Shown: positions 27,538 through 34,703 of the stretch, piece after piece
Layout: the number at the start of each line of letters is the position of its first letter
How positions within the stretch are numbered: position 1 is the first letter of the stretch
Assembly (NCBI GenBank): GCA_963785115.1
Contig: CAWATY010000031.1
Location: forward strand, 544,564 to 608,563
Length of the DNA stretch: 64,000 bases
Source of the DNA: JACCWP01 sp963785115
GTDB lineage: Bacteria; Actinomycetota; Actinomycetes; Propionibacteriales; Nocardioidaceae
Direction of reading: 5' to 3'
Position numbers and translations under genes: made by a program
The notes under the pieces: model-generated
The model's input: the letters and a program-made list of their open reading frames with translations, nothing else
Database searches by the model: none
What the model was told of the DNA's origin: nothing

Positions 27538-28617
27538 TCAGGCCTCCGCCGACAGGGACGGCAGCAACCGACGTGCGTTGCCGCCGACCACCTGGTCCAG
27601 GACGTCAGCGGGAAGGTCGACCCCCGAGATCCGCCACCTGCCGCTGCCGGGCGGGTTGGACTCGGAGTACGGGAAGTACTCGTCGTCGGTGCTCAGGAAC
27701 CGCAGGTAGGTGGCATAGTCCTCGCGCCGCGGAGGGAAACAGTCGGTGCCGAGCAGCACGCGGTCCGGATGGTCGAGGACCAGCCGACGGGTCGCCCGCG
27801 GCTGCCGTCCGAGCTCGGCGATGCGTGCCGCGATGTCGACGTTGAAGTTCGGGTACGACGTGAGCATCCTGTCCACCCAGGACAGGTCCTCCGCGTAGCA
27901 GCCGACGTGGGCGCCGATGAACGTCACGCCAGGATTCGCCTCGACACAGTGCTCCAGCGCGGCCAGCAGTCGCTCCAGGCTGGTGAACTCCGGGCCGTGA
28001 AAGTGCCAGTCGGGATGGGCGAGCAGCTCTTCGAGCCGCTCGTTGGTCGCGTCGAGCGGCCGGAAGAAGGCGGCGGGATCAGCGGTGTGGACCAGGACGG
28101 GGATGCCGGTCTCCGCCACGGCCTCCCAGATCGGGGCCAGCCGGGGATCGTCGAGAAGGAACAGCTCGTCATGCTCGTCCCGAAGGCGCAGGCCGATGTC
28201 CTTCCACAGCTTGAGGCCGGCCGCGCCACGAGACGCCGAGTCACGCAGCGACTTCGCGAGGCGCCCGCCCCACCCCTTCTCCCCTGCCTGCGACCAGTCG
28301 AGCCGGCAGAACGTCGCGAACCGTCCCGGGTGGGCGCGGTCGTAGCGATCGAGGTTCGCCTCGAGCTCGTCGCCCCACCCACCGTCGAGGTTGACGATCG
28401 CGCCGACGTTGACGTCGTCCATCACCTGCAGCAGGTGCTCGAGGTCCGGCGTCGACCACGACCCTCGATGCCACCGGCCGAGATGGTTGTGGACGTCGAC
28501 GCCGGGTGTCGGGAACCGGGCCGGGTGGTGCTCGGGGACGCGCAGCATCGGCTCGGGGCGGAACTCAGCCAAGGGCAGCCGCTTCAGCGCCGGAAAAGCC
28601 ATGCTTTGCCCGTCCAT
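27538..28617 (-). CDS. Amidohydrolase family 2 (TIM-barrel metal hydrolase or decarboxylase)
   Basis: 359 residues. Metal-binding pattern: DVHNH at residue 41, then K136-region GLKLWKDIG, VLVHTADP, FIGAHVGCYAEDLSWVD and a final LLGTDCFPP. This resembles amidohydrolase_2 enzymes (ACMSD and relatives), which hydrolyse or decarboxylate small ring compounds. It lies between the MFS gene and the FAD enzyme on the same strand. An ATG at 28602 (MAFPAL) is an alternative start. Substrate unknown. Confidence 0.82.
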   Translation of the reverse strand: MDGQSMAFPALKRLPLAEFRPEPMLRVPEHHPARFPTPGVDVHNHLGRWHRGSWSTPDLEHLLQVMDDVNVGAIVNLDGGWGDELEANLDRYDRAHPGRFATFCRLDWSQAGEKGWGGRLAKSLRDSASRGAAGLKLWKDIGLRLRDEHDELFLLDDPRLAPIWEAVAETGIPVLVHTADPAAFFRPLDATNERLEELLAHPDWHFHGPEFTSLERLLAALEHCVEANPGVTFIGAHVGCYAEDLSWVDRMLTSYPNFNVDIAARIAELGRQPRATRRLVLDHPDRVLLGTDCFPPRREDYATYLRFLSTDDEYFPYSESNPPGSGRWRISGVDLPADVLDQVVGGNARRLLPSLSAEA

Positions 28618-28644
28618 CGGTGTCGTTTTCTGCGCTGAAGGGTG

Positions 28645-29883
28645 TCATCTCTTGCAGGAACGTGCAAGACCCGCGTCATGACCCACCCGTGGCGACGCCC
28701 CCACGCACGAGACAACGGACCCCAGGGCTGCCAGGGCTCCGGCGGTTCCGAAGACCAGCGCCGGTGACAGCTCGGTGTAGGCCACGCCTCCGAGCGAGGC
28801 TCCGGCGATCGGCGCGATGCCCATCATCGTGGTCTGCAGCGCCGCCTGGCCGCTCGCCTGCCGGTCGGTCGACAGCAGGCCGCCGATGGCCGTGACGAGC
28901 CCGACGTACACCAGCGCGTACCCCGCACCTCTGATCGCACTCACCGCCACGAGCCCCGCCGGGACATCGATGAGGCCGTAGAGACCCACCGCCACCGCGA
29001 ACAGGACGCCGCCCGCGAGAAAGGCGGACGCCGGGCCGAATCGGCGGGCCAGCAACCCGCTCGACAACATCAGCGGCACCTCGCCCACTGCTCCGACCAC
29101 GCTCGCGGCACCGACGGTCCCGACATCTCCGCCGGCATCGACGATGGCCAGGGGCAACAGCGTGGTCGAGGCTCCGATCGCGACCCCGAAGCCGAACGCT
29201 CCAGCGAGAACCAGGGCGAATCTGCCGCTGACGAGCTCCCTCGCGGCGCGACGCCATGGGACACGTGCAGTCCGCAGCGGACGCGACCCCATCCCCCTGG
29301 TGCTGGCGATCACGACGAGCAGCGCGACGGGGTACGCGAAGAGCATGAGAGCCAACGAGGTGTGATCGAGGACGGTGCCCCACACCCCGACGGCAACCGC
29401 GAACCCCACGCTGGCCCAGAGCCGGACGCTCCCGTAGTGCTGCGGCGCCGCCTCCCCCAGCGTGCCGACCGCGAGTGCGTCGGAGAGGGCCTCGCCGGGC
29501 GCGCGGGCTGCGGCGAGGACAGCGGCGCAGCACACGATGGCCACCACGGAGCTGCCGGCGCCGAACAGGGCAAGACTCGCCAGGGCCGCCAGCAGACAGG
29601 ACAGCTGCAGGGCTCGCACGGAGCCGAGCAGCCGGTCAGCGAGGAGACCCCACAACGGCAGCGCGGCCACTCCGACAGCCGACATGAGTCCCAGCACGAA
29701 CCCGGCCTCGGCGGGCGACAGGCCGCGCCACGTCAGGTAGACGACGAGGAACGGCAACAGGCTGCCGACCCCCGCCCCGATCGCCAGGTAGAGGACGTTG
29801 AGTCTGGCCAGGGCTCCTCCAGGCAGCGAGGGGTGGCGGGAGCAACGAGCAGAAACATACAGACTGAGTGTCCGAATGAGCAC
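28645..29883 (-). CDS. MFS transporter (LacY/MFS_1-like)
   Basis: About 412 residues, 12 helices, with the family loop LLADRLLGSVRALQLS after helix 2 and a second, GLLARRFGPASAF, after helix 8. The start is uncertain: the GTG at 29883 is the last plausible codon before the first helix (LNVLYLAIGAGVGSLLPFLV). GGAGGAG lies just before codon CTG of LARLN, so a non-canonical start is also possible. It begins the leftward catabolic cluster and could import or export the substrate or a product. Confidence 0.85.
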   Translation of the reverse strand: MLIRTLSLYVSARCSRHPSLPGGALARLNVLYLAIGAGVGSLLPFLVVYLTWRGLSPAEAGFVLGLMSAVGVAALPLWGLLADRLLGSVRALQLSCLLAALASLALFGAGSSVVAIVCCAAVLAAARAPGEALSDALAVGTLGEAAPQHYGSVRLWASVGFAVAVGVWGTVLDHTSLALMLFAYPVALLVVIASTRGMGSRPLRTARVPWRRAARELVSGRFALVLAGAFGFGVAIGASTTLLPLAIVDAGGDVGTVGAASVVGAVGEVPLMLSSGLLARRFGPASAFLAGGVLFAVAVGLYGLIDVPAGLVAVSAIRGAGYALVYVGLVTAIGGLLSTDRQASGQAALQTTMMGIAPIAGASLGGVAYTELSPALVFGTAGALAALGSVVSCVGASPRVGHDAGLARSCKR

Positions 29884-29929
29884 GAGTGCTCTCGGTGGTC
29901 TCAGCCCGCGGCGCGGGGCATCACCACGG

Positions 29930-29944
29930 CTGTACGGCGTACAG
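29930..29944. promoter_or_regulatory. TetR-type operator, copy 1
   Basis: CTGTACGGCGTACAG, a perfect palindrome with 6-bp arms around GGC, 8 bases before the GTG of the TetR gene and 47 bases from the divergent MFS start. It shares its form with the two sites at 30675-30711. Confidence 0.75.
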
Positions 29945-29951
29945 TCCCGCC

Positions 29952-30632
29952 GTGGCACGAGCAACTGAGGGAACCGGCGGCACGCCGCCGACTCTGTCCG
30001 CGGCCGAGATCCTGCGGGTCGCCGTATCCATCGCCGACCGCGACGGCCTCACGGGACTCTCCATGCGCCGCCTGGCCGGAGAGCTCTCGGTGACCCCGAT
30101 GGCGTTGTACTGGCACTTCCCCGGCAAGAAGCACCAGCTACTCGACGCCATCGCTGAGCAGGTCTTTGCCGATGCCGAGTTCACCGATGCTCCAGATGCC
30201 CCGTGGGAGGACAGGTACCGCCACGTCCTCACCGCCCTGGTGGGTGTGTTGCGACGCCATCCCTGGATGGGGCGCCTGGTCATCGAACGCATCGTGCCGA
30301 TGCCCCATTACCTGGTGGCCCTCGAGATCATGCTCGACAGCGCCCGCGCGGCCGGCCTGGACCCTCGGCTCGGCACGCTGGTGGCCCAGCAGGCCGTGCA
30401 GTCCGTGGTCGTGCTGGCCGAGTACGAACCCCAGCGGCACCGCACGTCAGCGGAGGCTGCGGCCGAGCGCAACGAGATGGCGGCGTTCCTCGGAACGCTG
30501 GACCCGGACCTGTTTCCCCACCTCCGCGCCGCAGCCGAGCCGCTGACCACGCCCGACGAGCCCGACGACTACTACCGGGTGGGGCTCGACATGATCGTCG
30601 GTGGCATCCGCGCAATCGCTGCCTCGGAGTAG
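29952..30632 (+). CDS. TetR-family regulator with a tetracycline-repressor-like C-terminal domain
   Basis: 226 residues from GTG at 29952. HTH: LSAAEILRVAVSIADRDGLT, then GLSMRRLAGELSVTPMALYW and HFPGKKHQLLDAI. The C-terminal domain (HPWMGRLVIERIVPMPHYLV, ALEIMLDSARAAGLDP) is of the TetR_C class, which responds to small hydrophobic ligands. Matching palindromes flank the gene on both sides, which suggests autoregulation and control of the next gene and perhaps of the MFS operon. Confidence 0.92.
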   Translation: MARATEGTGGTPPTLSAAEILRVAVSIADRDGLTGLSMRRLAGELSVTPMALYWHFPGKKHQLLDAIAEQVFADAEFTDAPDAPWEDRYRHVLTALVGVLRRHPWMGRLVIERIVPMPHYLVALEIMLDSARAAGLDPRLGTLVAQQAVQSVVVLAEYEPQRHRTSAEAAAERNEMAAFLGTLDPDLFPHLRAAAEPLTTPDEPDDYYRVGLDMIVGGIRAIAASE

Positions 30633-30674
30633 AACGCAGCAGTCCGGCCGCGGCCGGACTCTTCACACCCATTC

Positions 30675-30711
30675 CTATACGGTGTATGGTCCCACGCTAT
30701 ACGCCGTATAG
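30675..30711. promoter_or_regulatory. Paired TetR-type operators, copies 2 and 3
   Basis: CTATACGGTGTATGG at 30675-30689 and CTATACGCCGTATAG at 30697-30711; the second is a perfect 6-3-6 palindrome, the first has one mismatch. Centres are 22 bp apart, about two helical turns, which suits cooperative binding. They lie 17-53 bases before the start at 30728. Confidence 0.8.
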
Positions 30712-30727
30712 GAAGCGAGGTCCATGA

Positions 30728-31363
30728 GTGAAGCGAGAGGGCGGCGGCCTGGTCGGTCTGGTGCTGGACATCGGTCTTCCGCTGGCCAGCTACTACACGA
30801 TGCACGCGTTCGGTGCCTCGGACTGGGCAGCCCTGCTTGTTGCGACGGCCGCCGCCGGTGTCCGGCTGGTGGCGGTGGCGGTCTGGACCAGGCGGGTCTC
30901 CTGGTTCGCCGCGGTCATGCTCGCCGTCTTCGGAGTCGGCCTCGGGCTCGCGTTCGTCGGCGGCGACCCCCGGTTCCTGCTGCTCAAGGACTCCTTCACC
31001 ACCGCGATCCTCGGGCTGGTGTTCTTGGCGAGCCTGCTCGGCGAGCATCCGTTGACCCTCGACGGCGCACAGGCCTGGAAGCCCCGCCAGGCCCAGGCCC
31101 TCGCCGAGCTGTACCGCAACGAGCCCGCCGCACGTCGCGCCTTTCGGGTCAGCGCCCTCGGCTGGGGCACCGGTCTGCTCGGCGAGTCCATCCTGCGCAT
31201 CCCGCTGATCTACCTGCTGCCCGTGCGCGTTGCCGTGGGCGTCTCCACCGCCTGGATGATCATCGCGATGGTCATCACCGCAACCTGGAACGCCGCGTAC
31301 ATCACCCGCGCCGCCCGCCGTCACCCCGCACTGGCGCCCCTGCTGCCTGGCCCAGCACGATAG
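30728..31363 (+). CDS. VC0807-type integral membrane protein
   Basis: 211 residues, about six helices. VLDIGLPLASYYTMHAFG and a large central WTRRVSWFAAVMLAVFGVGL, then FLLLKDSFTTAILGLVFLAS with LLGEHPLT, fit the VC0807 (DUF3159-like) family, distantly resembling septation protein A. The function is unknown. The frame opens with a GTG at 30728 (KREGGG); the ATG at 30724 is out of frame. It is the probable main target of the TetR protein upstream. Confidence 0.8.
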   Translation: MKREGGGLVGLVLDIGLPLASYYTMHAFGASDWAALLVATAAAGVRLVAVAVWTRRVSWFAAVMLAVFGVGLGLAFVGGDPRFLLLKDSFTTAILGLVFLASLLGEHPLTLDGAQAWKPRQAQALAELYRNEPAARRAFRVSALGWGTGLLGESILRIPLIYLLPVRVAVGVSTAWMIIAMVITATWNAAYITRAARRHPALAPLLPGPAR

Positions 31364-31375
31364 GAGAGGAACCTC

Positions 31376-31969
31376 ATGCAGTTCTTGGTACGCGGTCGAG
31401 ATGGCGCCCGCTTCCAGCAAGACGACGACGATCTGCACGGAGCGCATCAGGCCTACATGGACAACTGGTCGGCAGAGCTCGTGGCCAGGGGGCCCACGCT
31501 GTCGGCGGACGGCTCGCAGCACACCGGAAGCATTCACGTCCTCGCCGTCGACGACATCAGGACCGCGCACACCTTCGCCTTCGAGGAGCCGTACGCACGC
31601 GCGGGCTGGTTCGCGACCGTGTCGGTTGCTCCGCTCCTGGAGTGTGTCTCCGGCAGCATGTGGGACCGACCCCGACCGGCGCCGGAACAGGTCTCGACGT
31701 TCCTGCACGCCCGATGGTCTCCGACCAGGCTGGACGAGCTGGACCTCGACCGGCTGCGTCAGGCATTCGTTGACGCGAACGGCAGACCGTGGCTCTTCGG
31801 TGGTCTGGTCACCACCGACGACGGCACCGAGGTCAAGGGCGCTGTCGGTGCGATCGACCATGACCCGACGGATGCCGAACGACACTTCGCCTCGATCACT
31901 GCCCTCACCCCCGTGCCAGTCCTCAGTCTCGACGTGCACCGCTGGAGGCGAGGCGGGCGAGACGCCTGA
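31376..31969 (+). CDS. YciI-like protein
   Basis: 197 residues. Residues 1-100 have the YciI (ferredoxin-like, ABM-type) pattern: MQFLVRGRDG, HQAYMDNWSAELVARGPTLS, GSIHVLAVDDIRTAHTFAFE and EPYARAGWF. The second half is unusual for the family (FLHARWSPTRLDELDLDRLR, WLFGGLVTTDDGTEVKGAV) and may be a second related domain. The ATG follows GGAGAGGAACC. Located 12 bases after the VC0807 gene, so in the TetR-controlled unit. Confidence 0.82.
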   Translation: MQFLVRGRDGARFQQDDDDLHGAHQAYMDNWSAELVARGPTLSADGSQHTGSIHVLAVDDIRTAHTFAFEEPYARAGWFATVSVAPLLECVSGSMWDRPRPAPEQVSTFLHARWSPTRLDELDLDRLRQAFVDANGRPWLFGGLVTTDDGTEVKGAVGAIDHDPTDAERHFASITALTPVPVLSLDVHRWRRGGRDA

Positions 31970-31994
31970 TCGGCTCGCGAGCCGCACCCGCGCA

Positions 31995-33416
31995 TCAGCG
32001 TGCGGCGCCGAACCACCTCGGCAGCTGACCAAGCAGATCGTGCTGGTCCTCACCGACCCACGCCACGTGGCCGTCCGGCCGCAGCAGCACCGCGGGCACG
32101 TCCAGCTCCTCGCTGACGTCGACGACGTGGTCGACTCGATCCGCCCAGTCCGCCACCGAGAGCTGACCGGTCTGGTCGAGCAGCAGCCCGCGGCCGACGT
32201 GCATCAACCCGTAAAGACGGCCCCGCTTCAGCCCGATGTCCCGCAACCGGCGGCCGAGCAGCTCGTGCCCGTCGCCGAAGTCGTAGCGGATCCCGAGTCC
32301 GGTGAGCTTCTCGATCAGGTACCGGTTCACGTCCTCGAAGTCCATCAGTTCCGACACCAGCCGGCGCACCGCCTGGGAACCGGGCTCGAAGGACATCAGC
32401 ACCGTCTGGGCGCGGGTGTTCTCGAGCACGTCAGCCGCCACCGGGTGCCGTTCGACCTGATAGCTGTCCAGCAACCCCTCCGGCGCCCAGCCGGCGACCT
32501 CGGCGGCCAGCTTCCAACCCAGGTTGAAGGCGTCCTGGATGCCGAGGTTGAGCCCCTGCCCACCCAACGGTGGGTGCACGTGCGCAGCGTCGCCGGCCAG
32601 CAGCACTCGGTCGACCCGGTAGCGCTCGGCCTGCCGGGTGGCGTCGCCGAAGCGGGACAGCCAGCGCGGTGAGTGCACGCCGAAGTCGGTACCGGCGGTC
32701 GCCCGCAGCTGCTGCTTGAACTCCTCCAGGGTCGGAGGGACCGTACGGTCCTCGGACACCCCCGCGGCGGGCACCACGACGCGGTGCCGACCATTCCCGA
32801 GTGGCCCGGCACCGAACCGGAGCTGGGTCTTGCGCACTCTGGCATTGACCGCGAGCACTTCCTCCGGCGAGGCGGTCAGCTCCATCTCCCCCAGCAGGGT
32901 CTCGAGCCTGGTGGGCTCCCCGGGGAAGTCGACGCCGAGCAGCTTCCGCACCGTGCTGCGGCCGCCGTCGCAGCCGACGAGGTAGCGGGCGCGCAGCCGC
33001 GTGCCGTCGGCCAGCTCGGCGGTCACACCGTCGTCGTCCTGGCTCAGCCCGACCAGCTCGCAGCCGCGCCGGATGTCGACACCCAGTTCGGTGGCGTGCT
33101 CGGTCAGCAGGCGGGCGGTGACGGGTTGCGGGATGCCGAGGACGTACCCGTGCGCGGAGTCAAGCCGGGGCGAGGGCTTGTCGATGGCGGCGAAGAAGCC
33201 ACCGACCGGGTACTGCTTGCCGAGTGCCAGGAAGCGCTCCAGCAGGCCGCGCTGGTCCATCACCTCGATACTGCGTGCGTGCAGGCCGAGAGCGCGGACG
33301 ACCAGGGTCGGTTCCGCCTCCTTCTCCAGCACGAGCGCGTCCACGCCCTGCAGCCGCAGCTCGCTGGCCAGCATCAAGCCGGTCGGTCCGCCGCCGGCAA
33401 CGATCACGTCGATCAT
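31995..33416 (-). CDS. rox: Rifamycin monooxygenase (group A flavin monooxygenase)
   Basis: 473 residues from the ATG at 33416 (GGGGGA upstream), the same length I recall for the Nocardia farcinica enzyme. FAD motifs: GGGPTGLMLASELRLQG (residues 8-24), CDGGRSTVRKLLG with D150, GDAAHVHPPLGGQGLNLGIQ with D276. RALGLHARSIEVMDQRGLLE, GTDFGVHSPRWLSRFGDATR and LRPDGHVAWVGEDQHDLLGQ follow the Rox/RIFMO sequence closely by memory. The enzyme hydroxylates and linearises rifamycins. A rifamycin-associated element lies 56 bases upstream, which supports the substrate call independently. Confidence 0.92.
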   Translation of the reverse strand: MIDVIVAGGGPTGLMLASELRLQGVDALVLEKEAEPTLVVRALGLHARSIEVMDQRGLLERFLALGKQYPVGGFFAAIDKPSPRLDSAHGYVLGIPQPVTARLLTEHATELGVDIRRGCELVGLSQDDDGVTAELADGTRLRARYLVGCDGGRSTVRKLLGVDFPGEPTRLETLLGEMELTASPEEVLAVNARVRKTQLRFGAGPLGNGRHRVVVPAAGVSEDRTVPPTLEEFKQQLRATAGTDFGVHSPRWLSRFGDATRQAERYRVDRVLLAGDAAHVHPPLGGQGLNLGIQDAFNLGWKLAAEVAGWAPEGLLDSYQVERHPVAADVLENTRAQTVLMSFEPGSQAVRRLVSELMDFEDVNRYLIEKLTGLGIRYDFGDGHELLGRRLRDIGLKRGRLYGLMHVGRGLLLDQTGQLSVADWADRVDHVVDVSEELDVPAVLLRPDGHVAWVGEDQHDLLGQLPRWFGAAR

Positions 33417-33471
33417 GTATCCCCCAGTCACGATGGTTTGAGCGTCGGCCGGTGATTCTGCGGCAGGACCC

Positions 33472-33490
33472 GGGCCTTGCCGCAAGCCCC
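33472..33490 (-). promoter_or_regulatory. Rifamycin-associated element (RAE)
   Basis: On the minus strand, GGGGCTTGCGGCAAGGCCC, a 19-bp imperfect inverted repeat. It matches the RAE that I recall as conserved upstream of rifamycin-inactivating genes (arr, rph, rgt, rox) in actinobacteria. It is 56 bases from the rox start. The same palindrome overlaps the -35 of a possible rightward promoter at 33477-33505. Confidence 0.85.
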
Positions 33491-33505
33491 CTGGTGCGCT
33501 ATACG
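33477..33505 (+). promoter_or_regulatory. Possible sigma-70-type promoter reading rightward
   Basis: TTGCCG (33477-33482), 17 bases, TATACG (33500-33505): near-consensus for the housekeeping sigma factor. The -35 lies inside the RAE palindrome, so rox and the rightward transcript may share one regulator. Expected start about 33511, immediately before the terminator hairpin. Confidence 0.5.
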
Positions 33506-33513
33506 TTGGTAGT

Positions 33514-33543
33514 GGCAAGGAGTGCGTGACCTCCTTGCCTTTT
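33514..33543 (+). terminator. Intrinsic terminator in the leader of the homocysteine methyltransferase-like gene
   Basis: GGCAAGGAG (33514-33522), an 8-base loop, CTCCTTGCC (33531-33539) and then TTTTCTTGTT. This is the clearest rho-independent terminator in the window. It is followed by 55 bases to the rightward ATG at 33599 and is preceded on this strand by no gene, only by the putative promoter. Confidence 0.75.
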
Positions 33544-33598
33544 CTTGTTGCCGGACGGGGAGGGCACCGACCGTGCCGGCACACCTGAGGAGCGCATC

Positions 33599-34648
33599 AT
33601 GAACGACAGCCGTCCCCTGACCGAGCGTCTCGACGCAGGCCCCGTGATCTGCGCGGAGGGGTTCCTGTTCGAGCTCGAGCGCCGGGGATACCTCACCGCC
33701 GGCGAGTTCGTGCCGGAGGTGGCACTGGAGTTTCCCGATGCGCTGAAAGCAGTGCACGTCGACTTCCAGCGGGCTGGTTCCGACGTCGTCGAGGCGTTCA
33801 CCTACAACGGGCACCGCGAGAAGATGCGGGTGATCGGCAAGGAACACCTGCTGGAGCCGTTGAACCGCGCCGCCCTGCAGATCGCCCGCGAGGTCGCAGA
33901 CGCGCGGCCGGGCAACCTGATGGCGGGCAACATCTCGAACACCAACATCTGGGACCCCGCAGACACTCAGCGGCAGGCCGAGGTACGGAGCATGTTCGAG
34001 GAGATGGTGGGGTGGGCTGTCGAGGGCGGCGCCGACCTGATCATCGGTGAGACGTTCTATTACGCCGGCGAGGCGCTCGCCGCGCTCGAGGTCGCGAAGT
34101 CCACGGGACTACCGGTCGTGCTCACCGTTGCCCCGATGGCCGTCGAGGAGATGGCCGACGGCATCGGGATCGTCGAGACGTGTCAGCGACTCGAGCAGGC
34201 CGGTGCCGACGTCGTGGGGATGAACTGCTTCCGCGGACCGTCGACGATGATGCCGTGGCTGCGCGAGATCCGCGCCGCCGTCTCCTGCCACGTCGCCGCC
34301 CTCCCGATCCCGTACCGCACCACGACCCAAGAGCCGACGTTCTTCAACCTGAGCGACGACCGGGCCTCCGTGCCCTCGCCGCACGGCCGGACGTTCCCCA
34401 CCGCGCTGGACCCGCTGTACGCCAACCGCTACGAGATCGGTGCCTTCGCCTCCGAGGCACTCGAGCTCGGGGTGCGGTACCTCGGCGTGTGCTGCGGCGC
34501 CTCCCCGATGCTCGTGCGTCAGGTCGCCGAGGCAGTGGGTCTCACGACGGAGGCCAGCAGGTTCTCCGAGCGGATGCAGAACCACTTCATGTACGGCGAC
34601 AACGAGCGACTGCCGGACCACATCGTGGCGCTGGGGGACCGAGCCTGA
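33599..34648 (+). CDS. Homocysteine S-methyltransferase family protein (BHMT-like)
   Basis: 349 residues. The zinc-binding cysteines of this family are all present: C210 in VVGMNCFRGP and C298-C299 in LGVCCGASP. VICAEGFLFELERRGYL at the N-terminus and GADLIIGETFYYAGEALAAL also fit. It transfers a methyl group, probably from a betaine or methylated sulfonium compound, to a thiol such as homocysteine. The ATG at 33599 follows GAGGAG. An ORF upstream of it would run through the terminator, so the shorter start is right. Confidence 0.87.
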   Translation: MNDSRPLTERLDAGPVICAEGFLFELERRGYLTAGEFVPEVALEFPDALKAVHVDFQRAGSDVVEAFTYNGHREKMRVIGKEHLLEPLNRAALQIAREVADARPGNLMAGNISNTNIWDPADTQRQAEVRSMFEEMVGWAVEGGADLIIGETFYYAGEALAALEVAKSTGLPVVLTVAPMAVEEMADGIGIVETCQRLEQAGADVVGMNCFRGPSTMMPWLREIRAAVSCHVAALPIPYRTTTQEPTFFNLSDDRASVPSPHGRTFPTALDPLYANRYEIGAFASEALELGVRYLGVCCGASPMLVRQVAEAVGLTTEASRFSERMQNHFMYGDNERLPDHIVALGDRA

Positions 34649-34703
34649 CCCTCGCTCGTACGGATATCATCCGGGTCGCGCGCGAGGGTTGCGGAGGGCG
34701 TCG

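Noticed and set aside
33545..33598. An upstream in-frame extension of the homocysteine methyltransferase gene (ATG 33545)
   Set aside because: The added residues are unlike the family, and the start would fall directly after the terminator tract. The ATG at 33599 has a GAGGAG site.
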